Positions 10,402 to 19,158 of a stretch of 53,882 nucleotides of DNA are shown here, one piece after another. The position numbers and the translations under genes are program-made. A model generated the notes under the pieces. The model saw nothing but the letters and a program-made list of their open reading frames with translations. It had not been told where the DNA came from and did no database searches. Position 1 is the first letter of the stretch. Every line of letters starts with the position of its first letter. Location of the stretch: the NCBI GenBank assembly GCA_013203845.1, contig JABMPE010000074.1, positions 1 to 53,882 of the forward strand, given 5' to 3'. The DNA comes from Rhodopirellula sp. (GTDB lineage: Bacteria > Planctomycetota > Planctomycetia > Planctomycetales > Planctomycetaceae).

Positions 10402-10608
10402 GTGACTCCCACCACAGATTGGTCGGATTTCGGAACCGGAGCGTTGGGCGACATGGTCTGCCACACGGCGAATCTACCATTCATGACGTTGCTGCCTGGT
10501 CTGCCAACTCGCGTGCAGGCCGTCAGCAGCACAGTGAATTCGGAAACGTATTCGTTCCGGGCTGCGAGTCTGATCGATCCACCGGATCGCAAAGACTGGG
10601 AACGGTGA
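10402..10608 (+). pseudogene. Fragment of a Gfo/Idh/MocA-type oxidoreductase (C-terminal domain)
   Basis: DWSDFGTGALGDMVCHTANLPFMTLLPGLPTRVQAVSSTVNSETY resembles the DFGTGALGDMACHTAN segment of planctomycete dehydrogenases; no Rossmann domain upstream. Confidence 0.65.
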
Positions 10609-10648
10609 TCGCTCGAGCGTCAAACACCATTACAGAGAAACAGAGAAG

Positions 10649-11869
10649 ATGATGAAGAACCTGACCAGCGTCCTCGCTTTTGTGCTCTTGACGGCGGCTT
10701 GTTCGCAGGCGGCCGACTGGGCTCCGGAGAAGCAGAAGGAATCTCAGTTCACCGAACGGATGCTGGAGACGTTTCAGCATGGAGTCAAAAAGGAGTGGGG
10801 TTACGAGTCTCCTCAGCGCGATACGTTTCTGGTGCTGCATCCGAAACGGGACCAGACGCACGCTCCGCTGTATGTGGTTCTGCATTCGGCAGGACATGAC
10901 GTTCATTCCTGCCTGGCCTGTACGACTCAGGTCGGTAATCACGACATCTATCGCGCGCCGCAGGATTTCTTTGCGCTGTATCTCGACTGTCGTGCCAACA
11001 AAGGCGACTGGTGGTGGGGCAGTGATAAATACAAGGGCTCTGAAGTCAGTCCCACCGACAGACGTGCGATCGATACGGTGAAGTGGGTTATTGAAGAATA
11101 CGGCATTGATGAAAACCGTGTATATCTCTGCGGAAATTCAATGGGTGGCAGTGGAACTCTGGGGCTTGGCGTGCGACACGGCGATGTCTTCGCGGCAATC
11201 AAGGCCAATGTTCCGGCACGAGTCGAGCACGTTTCCAATCGGATGTACTTCCCGCCCCAATCTGTCCCGGCGAATCTGACTCTTCCGGACCCGCCGATCG
11301 TGATTGACTATTCCGCTCAGAACGATGGCTGGTCCAAGGGCCACGACACGTTCTTTCAGGCAATGAACGACCGAAAGTATCCGCTCTTCATGTACTGGGG
11401 GCCGTTCGGTCATGCGAACAACCACGCCAGCATCCTGAAAGTGAATGACCTGATTAATTCGTTTGACTGGTTGAGCGTCAGAAAGAACGAGGCATATCCG
11501 GTGTTCACAAATGCTTCGACGAATGACCCACTGCCGTGGCCGGATCACGTTGACAGTCAGAAGTCCGGGCAGGTCAACGCCTTCTTCCGGTGGAAAGACG
11601 TCAGTGAAACTCCGGACGGCATCGAGATGACGCTCTACCTGCTCACACCAGCGGAGCTCAAAACGTCGTTCACTATTCCGACAGAGGCGACAGCCGACGT
11701 CAGCCTGCGGAGACTCCAGAAGCTGAAGGTTGCCTCGGGGATGACCGTGCGTTGGACGTTCGGCGCGGCGAGCGGTGAAGCTCAAGCCGATTCGACGGGC
11801 TGCGTCACAATCTTCCAATTGAAGATTGTATCGAAGCCGACCGTGCTGACCGTGCGTCTCGTCAAATAG
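10649..11869 (+). CDS. Secreted alpha/beta hydrolase (prolyl oligopeptidase/esterase-like)
   Basis: Signal peptide (LTSVLAFVLLTAACSQAADW), nucleophile elbow GNSMGGSG, HANNHAS near the catalytic-His region. Confidence 0.8.
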   Translation: MMKNLTSVLAFVLLTAACSQAADWAPEKQKESQFTERMLETFQHGVKKEWGYESPQRDTFLVLHPKRDQTHAPLYVVLHSAGHDVHSCLACTTQVGNHDIYRAPQDFFALYLDCRANKGDWWWGSDKYKGSEVSPTDRRAIDTVKWVIEEYGIDENRVYLCGNSMGGSGTLGLGVRHGDVFAAIKANVPARVEHVSNRMYFPPQSVPANLTLPDPPIVIDYSAQNDGWSKGHDTFFQAMNDRKYPLFMYWGPFGHANNHASILKVNDLINSFDWLSVRKNEAYPVFTNASTNDPLPWPDHVDSQKSGQVNAFFRWKDVSETPDGIEMTLYLLTPAELKTSFTIPTEATADVSLRRLQKLKVASGMTVRWTFGAASGEAQADSTGCVTIFQLKIVSKPTVLTVRLVK

Positions 11870-12050
11870 AAACGCGACCTGGACACGGAATGGAATGTTG
11901 CCTGGAGTCTCTTCAGCACGTTTCTTCCGTGGCACGAAAGGGTCATTTTACGCTGCCCCAATGGCTCTCAGCAGCGACGTTTTGTCACCCATCCGTTTCG
12001 AACTTCGATTCTCTTGAACGAGAGCGGGCTCTTTGAGTCTGCGGAATAGG

Positions 12051-12203
12051 ATGGCTCTGCCGCCTGGGAATCAACGAGTCTGCTCAATGTTACCTCGGGA
12101 GGTTTTTACCGTTTCTGAAGTGTCTAATACTCTCGACGAAAACGATATCACGAGACTGAGCGACTGGCTGAGGTTTGCCGGTCGACAGATTTCACGCGAA
12201 TGA
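12051..12203 (+). CDS. Candidate 50-aa small protein immediately upstream of the MotB-like gene
   Basis: ORF MALPPGNQRVCSMLPREVFTVSEVSNTLDENDITRLSDWLRFAGRQISRE*, stop 9 bp before the next ATG. Below the size cut-off of the supplied ORF track. Confidence 0.35.
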   Translation: MALPPGNQRVCSMLPREVFTVSEVSNTLDENDITRLSDWLRFAGRQISRE

Positions 12204-12212
12204 GGCGAGACG

Positions 12213-12962
12213 ATGGACGACGATGCGCCACCTGGAGTCCCCGAATGGGTGGTCACCTACGGGGACATGATGTCTCTGTTGCTGACGTTCTTCATCATGC
12301 TGGTGTCGCTGAGCGAGATCGTGGCGGAGCAGAAGTACCGCGCCGTGCTGACGGCTCTCGATAAAAAAATGGGATTCACAACGTCTCCTGTTGCACCCTC
12401 TGGTAAAAATTTCGCTGCCAACAGCACCACGGAGAGCCCCAACGAGTCTCTGGGTGCCGAGTCTCCCAGAGACGACGGTAAGGGGGGCGTTAAGTCCAAG
12501 TCTGTACATGGCGATGATCGCCGGATCAAAGTGACGGACGAAGGAACACCTCAGCAGGTCGGATCCTTTCTGACGTTCCTGCCAGTGTCAAAAGACGAGG
12601 CGGGCGAGAAAGAATTCCATCTGACGGGCGAGGCGGAAGCGGAACTCTTCCGCATTGTCAGGGAGCTTCGTGGAAAGCCCAACAAGATCGAAATTCGTTC
12701 CCACGTAGCCCCGAAAGACGCGTCTCGTGTGGTCGATGTCGTGTCGATAACCGAGGGAATCAGTCGCAGCTATGACCAGGGACATGCGGTGTTCGCACTT
12801 CTTGAGAACTGGGGCATCAATCCCGAACGAATCCGAATCACCGCGGCAGGAACCTCGCCGGCAAGCGACATGACGACTGATACAAAGACGCCTGCCGAAC
12901 GCGTCGAAGTCTTCATTACGGACGTGTTTTCATCCGAGTACGTCGGCAATCGAAAACTCTGA
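12213..12962 (+). CDS. MotB/OmpA-family protein
   Basis: PEWVVTYGDMMSLLLTFFIMLVSLSEI (MotB plug/TM with Asp) and a C-terminal OmpA-like domain. Confidence 0.9.
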   Translation: MDDDAPPGVPEWVVTYGDMMSLLLTFFIMLVSLSEIVAEQKYRAVLTALDKKMGFTTSPVAPSGKNFAANSTTESPNESLGAESPRDDGKGGVKSKSVHGDDRRIKVTDEGTPQQVGSFLTFLPVSKDEAGEKEFHLTGEAEAELFRIVRELRGKPNKIEIRSHVAPKDASRVVDVVSITEGISRSYDQGHAVFALLENWGINPERIRITAAGTSPASDMTTDTKTPAERVEVFITDVFSSEYVGNRKL

Positions 12963-13065
12963 CGCTTCCGGTTGTGAAGACTGAAGCGGCAGCAGACGAC
13001 GCAGCCAGAACGCGGCACTCAGATGTCCAAAGGTATTGGCAAGCGACGGATCCGCCAGGCCCAGA

Positions 13066-14304
13066 CTACTTCGCAATCTTCCACAGGTGCCCGTCGCTGC
13101 GGACAAACATTTCGTTGTCGGAGATTGCGGGCGTGCTGAGGATGGTTTCGCCGACACTGTTTTCGCCGACGATTTCACCTTCGGCTCCACTGATGTCGAC
13201 GACCTGAGCCCCGCCTTCCTCGTTGAAGAAGATCAGATGCTTTCCGGCAGCCACCGGAGTCGCACTGAACGGCCCTTTCAGGCGGACCTTCCACAGGATG
13301 CTGCCGGTGGTGACGTCGGCAGCCTGAAGAACTCCGGCGCGGTTGATGACAAACACCTTTCCATCAACAACGATCGGGCTCGACGTTCCCGGTCCAAGCC
13401 GATTGTCGTTCCAGAGGACTTCTGGTGACTTCGCATCGTCAGTTGGTTTTTCACTCAGCCGTAAAGCAGTCAGACCGTTCGACGGGACGAGCAGCGAATC
13501 AGCAGCGACCACTGATGACGGAATCGTTGACGCACCGTTTCCGAACTTCCAGAGCGTCTCGCCTGAAACGGAATCAACCGCTTCGATTCCAGCCGACGAC
13601 TGAAGCAGCGCCACGGGTTTCGAATCGCCATGCTGCCACAGCGTCGGTGAAGTCCAGTTGGCTTTCTTCGGGCGAACTTTTTTCCAGCGAGCCTTCCCAT
13701 TGGCTGTGTCGAGTCCAGTTGCGAAGGACTCGGCGTCGTTTTCGACCTGTACGATCAGCGTGTCGCCAATGACGATCGGCGAAGACGCCATGCCAAGACT
13801 GTTGCTGGCATTAGGAAAGTCGTGAGTCAGACCGCGCAGCCACTGCAGGTTGCCGGCGAGGTCCAGGCAGATGACGTCGTTGCTGGAAAAGAACGCAAAA
13901 ATGTGCTGACCATCGGAAGCTGGAGTTGGAGTCGCGACGCACATTTTAGGGTGAGTCATCGTTCGACCGGTGGCCCAGAACTGACGCTCCCAGTTCTTTT
14001 TTCCGGATTCACGATCAAATGAAAGAACGTGCAGCCGGTCCTGTCGAAAGTCGCTGCTGGCCGTCACGACAACTTGATCACCGATGACGATTGCACCGGA
14101 CAGACCTCGACCAGGCAGGTCGATTTTCCAGGCGATGTTTTCCGTGTCTGACCACGTGGCCGGGATTTCGGACAACGCGGAAACTCCAGAAACGTCGTTG
14201 CCGCGAAACTGCAACCAGTCCGCTCCGGTCAGGCAGGTTGATGAGACAAACGCGGCAATTAAGGGAACGATTCGGCGGGCGAAAGCGTTTTGCAGGTTAA
14301 TCAT
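13066..14304 (-). CDS. PQQ-binding-like beta-propeller repeat protein, secreted
   Basis: Signal-like N-terminus, DWLQFRGNDVSGVS, repeated WK/LWK propeller blades. Confidence 0.88.
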   Translation of the reverse strand: MINLQNAFARRIVPLIAAFVSSTCLTGADWLQFRGNDVSGVSALSEIPATWSDTENIAWKIDLPGRGLSGAIVIGDQVVVTASSDFRQDRLHVLSFDRESGKKNWERQFWATGRTMTHPKMCVATPTPASDGQHIFAFFSSNDVICLDLAGNLQWLRGLTHDFPNASNSLGMASSPIVIGDTLIVQVENDAESFATGLDTANGKARWKKVRPKKANWTSPTLWQHGDSKPVALLQSSAGIEAVDSVSGETLWKFGNGASTIPSSVVAADSLLVPSNGLTALRLSEKPTDDAKSPEVLWNDNRLGPGTSSPIVVDGKVFVINRAGVLQAADVTTGSILWKVRLKGPFSATPVAAGKHLIFFNEEGGAQVVDISGAEGEIVGENSVGETILSTPAISDNEMFVRSDGHLWKIAK

Positions 14305-15509
14305 TCGGATGCTCCTTCGGCGCTGGCCGTAAGTCGTTCTGACTGTGGCGTTGACTGGTTGTCGAGACGCGTCGTTGATTCGCTTTTCGATTTGACCGGC
14401 AACACCGCGACGCCGGATGGATCACAGACGCGGATCTGAATCTGGTAGCGCTGTGCCCAGTCGTCGGTCTGCTCATTCTGACAGAGTTTCAGCAGGATCA
14501 CGTTTTTGCCCGCGTTCAGTTTTGCCGGAACGCGGTACTGGTCGATGGCCATGCCACGGTGATACTCGTCGCGACCGAAGAGGAACTGTCCGTTGACCCA
14601 CAGCTTCCAGGCGTTCGGTGTGCCGAATCGAAACTCGACGTGGCGATCGGCAGCGGACTCGTACGAAGTCGCAAGATACATCACGGCTCCTTTGTGAGGA
14701 GCGAGTGATTTGGCGATGTCGACGATGCCGAATTCATCGGCCGTGGTAATCTCGCCCCAGGTAACTTCCCCTTCTTTGGCCTTCAACTTTGCGGCAAAGT
14801 CGAGTTCCTTTTCCGGAGCGTAGGCGATGTCAAACCCGACGAAGTCATGATTGTCAAACGGGCCCACAATTCTCCAGTCGGTGAGAAATCCAAAGTGGCT
14901 GACAAGGTCGACTTCGTCACCCAGCTTCCTGAGTGACGCGGAGATTTTTTTGACGAGGTCTGAATCCGTCGCGCCGGACAGTGCCTGACGATAAATCTGC
15001 TTTGCCTGATCGGTCGAATCTTTACCCAGCGATTCTGCTTCGACGATCAAACGTTGCACGGCGTCGCGACGAAACTCGGGACTCGGATCGAGAAGCATTT
15101 TTGGAATCAGCCGATCGGCGGCGGTCGCGTCGACTTTCGAAAGGATTTCAAACGCCAGTCGCCGTGCTCGCGGATCGTTTGAGCGTTCCTGCACGAAGCC
15201 TTCCAGCGGTTTCGCCGGCAGTGATTTTCCAGCCGCGAGATGTCGATCGGCGACGGTCTCAACGGCATTTCTCAGGTAGTTCGCGGCCAGTGGTGACGCA
15301 TTTTCGAATCCAGACAGAATCTGCACGAGATCGCTGGACGCGGCGTTCGACAAAGTGCGAACAGCAGCGGCAGCCGCTTCGTTACCCTGCCCTTCGCGAG
15401 ACACGTTTCGAATGGCGGTGATCTGAGAACTCAAATCAGCAGCTGACAGGTTGGTCACCGCGACAATTGCCATGATGAGGGCGGCACAGCCGTTTCTGAA
15501 GTGCGACAT
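14301..15509 (-). CDS. Secreted hypothetical protein with HEAT-like helical repeats and a C-terminal carbohydrate-binding-like domain
   Basis: Signal peptide, helical repeats, then GFLTDWRIVGPFDNHDFVGFD...FRFGTPNAWKLWVNGQFLFGRDEYHRG. Confidence 0.7.
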   Translation of the reverse strand: MSHFRNGCAALIMAIVAVTNLSAADLSSQITAIRNVSREGQGNEAAAAAVRTLSNAASSDLVQILSGFENASPLAANYLRNAVETVADRHLAAGKSLPAKPLEGFVQERSNDPRARRLAFEILSKVDATAADRLIPKMLLDPSPEFRRDAVQRLIVEAESLGKDSTDQAKQIYRQALSGATDSDLVKKISASLRKLGDEVDLVSHFGFLTDWRIVGPFDNHDFVGFDIAYAPEKELDFAAKLKAKEGEVTWGEITTADEFGIVDIAKSLAPHKGAVMYLATSYESAADRHVEFRFGTPNAWKLWVNGQFLFGRDEYHRGMAIDQYRVPAKLNAGKNVILLKLCQNEQTDDWAQRYQIQIRVCDPSGVAVLPVKSKSESTTRLDNQSTPQSERLTASAEGASE

Positions 15510-15556
15510 TGATGGCCTCGTGATAGTTCGTGTGACTTCGTCAGGCGGAGCCCGAC

Positions 15557-16552
15557 CTACGATTTTGGAGTTCTTGAGTGAGCAGACTCCAGGATGGACG
15601 TCGTCATGTCAAACACAGGGAGTGCGCACTCGAACGGTGAGATGTTCCCGGCGGCGCCCGTGACCAGCTCCAGAAAGCCCACGACCGGGTTGTGTGTGGC
15701 GTCCGGACCGCTCTGTTCCGGCGGAAGATCGATCTTCTGGATGTCGTTATCGCGACCGATAAACAACTGAAAGTCGCGAACGATGAGGTCAGCATTTTCG
15801 CAGTGGATGAACAACTCTTCGTGAAAAGTGCTGGAGTTTCCGAAGAACGACAATGAAAATGGCACATCGCGATCGGACGCGTCGAGCAGTTCGCCGTTAA
15901 CCAGCGTTACGATCTCGACTTGGCTGCCAGCCTTGCTGCTGCGTGCCGACACGTCGCCGAGTCGCAGACTGGTCACATAGAACAGACTGTCCAGTCGATG
16001 GCTGCCGGCGTCGCCGAGGAAGCCTCCATAATTGATGTCGGGCTCGTCGCGCCACGTCCCGGCGATTGTCTGCTGCCAGCGTTCGGTATTCACCGCCGTG
16101 ATGCCCACGATGTTGCCCCACCGGCCCGAATCAATCTCTTCTTTCATGCGTCGGTAAACTGCCCAGAAGCGACGCTGGTACGCGAGCATGAAGTGAAGTT
16201 CGCGGCGATCGCGCGAAAGATGGATCAGTTCGAGAATTTCGTCCCGATTGGCTCCGAGCGGCTTCTCACACAGCACATGCAGATTGCAGCTGGCAGCGGC
16301 TCGAACCTGCGAAGCATGCGCCGTTGTTGGCGTGCAGATCACAGCAGCATCGGCATTGGATTGAGAGAGTGCGTCCTCGACCGTTTCAAACACCGCCGCG
16401 TCTGGAGCGAACCTGTCGCGAAGCTGTGTCGCCATGTTGGGGTCGGCATCGAAGAATCCGACCAGATTCGATCGTGAATCGACTGCCAGTCGTTCGCTAT
16501 GAGCATGACCCATGCGACCGCAGCCGATCACAACGCATCGAAGGCTTTTCAT
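15557..16552 (-). CDS. Gfo/Idh/MocA-family NAD(P)-dependent oxidoreductase
   Basis: CVVIGCGRMGHAHSERLA Rossmann motif, ALSQSNADAAVICTPTTAHA, HVLCEKPLG. Start taken at MKSLRC. Confidence 0.92.
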   Translation of the reverse strand: MKSLRCVVIGCGRMGHAHSERLAVDSRSNLVGFFDADPNMATQLRDRFAPDAAVFETVEDALSQSNADAAVICTPTTAHASQVRAAASCNLHVLCEKPLGANRDEILELIHLSRDRRELHFMLAYQRRFWAVYRRMKEEIDSGRWGNIVGITAVNTERWQQTIAGTWRDEPDINYGGFLGDAGSHRLDSLFYVTSLRLGDVSARSSKAGSQVEIVTLVNGELLDASDRDVPFSLSFFGNSSTFHEELFIHCENADLIVRDFQLFIGRDNDIQKIDLPPEQSGPDATHNPVVGFLELVTGAAGNISPFECALPVFDMTTSILESAHSRTPKS

Positions 16553-16885
16553 GTAAGTCATGTCGCAGTTAAGGATTGGGGGCGGTTTACTCGCATTCGG
16601 TAGTTTCAGACTGTACGCTGGCTCGGGATCGCTGGACAGGCAGAGACCGCCGTCTTGTTGTCACTCCAGGACTCCACATTCTGCTGAATTTCAAATCAGA
16701 TTTGTCCGGTCGGGTGAGCAATTTGATATCACGGATTTCTCATTCGACACGTAACCCGTTTGATTAAACCCCCCAACGTCCATTCCTCTTTCAGGTGGTT
16801 TCTTCGTCAAGTCAGTCGGTCGGGAACGTTCTCAACACCGCGGACATTTGACGATGCTGCCGAACCAGTTTTCAGGAGATTCGAG

Positions 16886-17680
16886 ATGCTTTCACATTTC
16901 CGTTTAACGGCAGCCCTGCTGGTTGCGGTCTTTGCAGGCCTGACGTCGCCGGCAATCGCTGCGGACGGCTACGGCGACCTGACTGGCCGCATCGTCTTTG
17001 ACGGTGACGTGCCGAAACTGCTGCCAAAGGTCAAGAAAGACAATACCGCACTGAAACTGCCAGCATGCTGTGCCATTAAAGACACCGCTAACGATTCGCT
17101 GGTCATCAATCCGAAAAACAAGGGCGTTCAGCACGTCTTCGTATACCTGAAGAAGGTTTCGAAGAGTGCGATCCATCCGGCCCTGAAGAAGAGCAAAGAT
17201 CCGGAAGTCGTCTTTGACCAGAAGGAATGCGTCTTCAAGCCGCACACGTTGATTGTCAGAACGGATCAGCAGGTCGTTGTGAAGTCGGGCGATGATGTTC
17301 CACACAACACGCACACCTACCCGGTCTTGAATCAGGGCGAGAATTTTATCGTCGCTCCGAATGACCGGATGGGAATCAAGATGCCGAAGTTCGTCTCCAA
17401 AGAACCGCTGCCGATGCAGGTCAAATGCGACATCCACGCGTGGATGGCGGCTTACTGGCTGGTGATTGATCATCCTTACGCAGCCATTACGGACGCGGAC
17501 GGCAGGTTCACCATCGAGAAGCTGCCAGCTGGCGACTACGAATTTGTCGTCTGGCAGGAGCGGGTTGGCTACCTCAACAAAGCCCTGAAAGCCACGATCA
17601 AGGACAAAGCGAAAACGGATCTCGGCGATGTCAAAGCTCCAGCCGATAAGTTCGAAGTCAAAGCTGACGAAAAAGAGTAG
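16886..17680 (+). CDS. Secreted cupredoxin-like protein with carboxypeptidase-regulatory-like fold
   Basis: Signal peptide MLSHFRLTAALLVAVFAGLTSPAIAAD; HNTHTYPV and CDIHAWM (C-x2-H-x2-M) as type-1-copper-like ligands; C-terminal ITDADGRFTIEKLPAGDYEFVVWQE. Confidence 0.8.
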   Translation: MLSHFRLTAALLVAVFAGLTSPAIAADGYGDLTGRIVFDGDVPKLLPKVKKDNTALKLPACCAIKDTANDSLVINPKNKGVQHVFVYLKKVSKSAIHPALKKSKDPEVVFDQKECVFKPHTLIVRTDQQVVVKSGDDVPHNTHTYPVLNQGENFIVAPNDRMGIKMPKFVSKEPLPMQVKCDIHAWMAAYWLVIDHPYAAITDADGRFTIEKLPAGDYEFVVWQERVGYLNKALKATIKDKAKTDLGDVKAPADKFEVKADEKE

Positions 17681-17739
17681 GCAGCGAGCGAAGCAGCAAA
17701 CTCCATTGCCCTTTGCAACAAGCAGTCAACAAAAACCGA

Positions 17740-17772
17740 AACGGCGGGAAGATACTCGATCTTCCCGCCGTT
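17740..17772. terminator. Strong hairpin between convergent genes, candidate bidirectional terminator
   Basis: Perfect 14-bp stem AACGGCGGGAAGAT-actcg-ATCTTCCCGCCGTT, A-rich 5' side and TTATT 3' side. Confidence 0.8.
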
Positions 17773-17785
17773 ATTCGTTTGCCGG

Positions 17786-18901
17786 TCAAATCGTGATCCA
17801 ACGGTCGCGCGAAGCGATCGGCCACTGCCCGACAACTTCTCCACCGGAGACGACATACGCGGCTCGATGCAGGGCTGACGTCGGGCAAATGTGACGGGGG
17901 ATCGCGAGCAGCTCATCGCCGGGTTCGAATTCTTCGGCTCGCGACGTTTCGAGCACAAGGTGTTCTTCATTCTGCAGGACGGCTTTGGCGTCGGGCAGAT
18001 CCGGGAACGTCAGTCGTTGCTCGGCCGGCGGATCCGATGCAACCGCCTTGTAGCCAATGTCGAGCGTGATTCTTGTCGGCGTTGGGCGACTGATGACTCG
18101 CGTCAGCATCATCGCGGCTGGCGGGAAGTCCATGTCCGGAAAGCGACCGCCGTATCCGGCATCGTTGTAGACGCAGGTACCGGGGCTGTATTCGATGCCC
18201 GGATCGGTCTTCTCTGCATAGATCGGAAACGACGCCGTGCCTCCACAAACCAGTCGTGGCACCGGCCAGCCTTCCGCTTCAAGGCTCTTACGAAACTCGA
18301 CAACGCGGTCCCACTCCTCGTTGACAGCGGCCCGTCGTTCATCTCTGGAAGTTTGATGCTGATGCCCGTCATAAACGTGCAGGCCGTTGGGAATCAGGCC
18401 TTCTGTCTCAACAATCAGGCCGTAGAGTTCTTTCGCTTCCGGACCAACCGGGATACCCGTTCGATGCTGACCGGTGTCGATGTCGAGCAGGACTCCGATA
18501 CTTAACGACGCGGCAGTCATCGCGGCGCCCAGTTGTTTGATCGGCTTTTCGTGATCGGCGGTCACCGAGAATTCAACGTCGGGATATTTCTGTCGAAAGG
18601 CGACGGCCCGACCGATGTTCGGTCCCACCAGACTGTACGCGAGGAAGATGTCTTTGACGCCGGCTTCTGCCAGCATCTCGGCTTCAGCAAATGTCGCACA
18701 TTTATGGCGAGTGATGCCGCGAGCCAGCTCCATTTCGATGATTTCCCGCGTCTTGTGTGTTTTGCAGTGTGGTCTAAGTCGTGACGCATCACCGGCAATT
18801 TCCACCATGTGGTCCAGGTTCTGCTCGACCATGTCCCGAAAGACAACCAGAGCTGGCGTCAGAATCTGACTCGTATCAGCGATGCGGTAGCAGTCGTCCA
18901 T
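17786..18901 (-). CDS. D-threonine aldolase/D-serine dehydratase-like PLP enzyme (alanine racemase fold)
   Basis: TPALVVFRDMVEQNLDHM, RPHCKTHKTREI, DIDTGQHRTGI, C-terminal metal-site-like GDELLAIPRHICPTSALH. Confidence 0.9.
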   Translation of the reverse strand: MDDCYRIADTSQILTPALVVFRDMVEQNLDHMVEIAGDASRLRPHCKTHKTREIIEMELARGITRHKCATFAEAEMLAEAGVKDIFLAYSLVGPNIGRAVAFRQKYPDVEFSVTADHEKPIKQLGAAMTAASLSIGVLLDIDTGQHRTGIPVGPEAKELYGLIVETEGLIPNGLHVYDGHQHQTSRDERRAAVNEEWDRVVEFRKSLEAEGWPVPRLVCGGTASFPIYAEKTDPGIEYSPGTCVYNDAGYGGRFPDMDFPPAAMMLTRVISRPTPTRITLDIGYKAVASDPPAEQRLTFPDLPDAKAVLQNEEHLVLETSRAEEFEPGDELLAIPRHICPTSALHRAAYVVSGGEVVGQWPIASRDRWITI

Positions 18902-19158
18902 GAGAAACTCCAGTTGAATTCGACGTGTAGGCTGAGACGACGAGCAGCGTCGTGGCAGAAGATTGAACGATCACCGGAGTCTCAAGGCGAATCAACGAAT
19001 TTGCAACGCAACGCAAATCGTCGGACGCCTCCAACCGAGCCGTTCTGGCGGGCGAGTGTAGAAAAGGCCAGGAACCCTCACTACGATGGTCGGCATCTTT
19101 CCGAGCGGGTCGATTGGTTGCGGCCGGCGGTTCATCTGCCTTCAGTTGCTGTCCGAAT

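Noticed and set aside
11138-11935. 265-aa minus-strand ORF
   Set aside because: Antisense to the secreted alpha/beta hydrolase with signal peptide and GNSMGG motif; no domain of its own.
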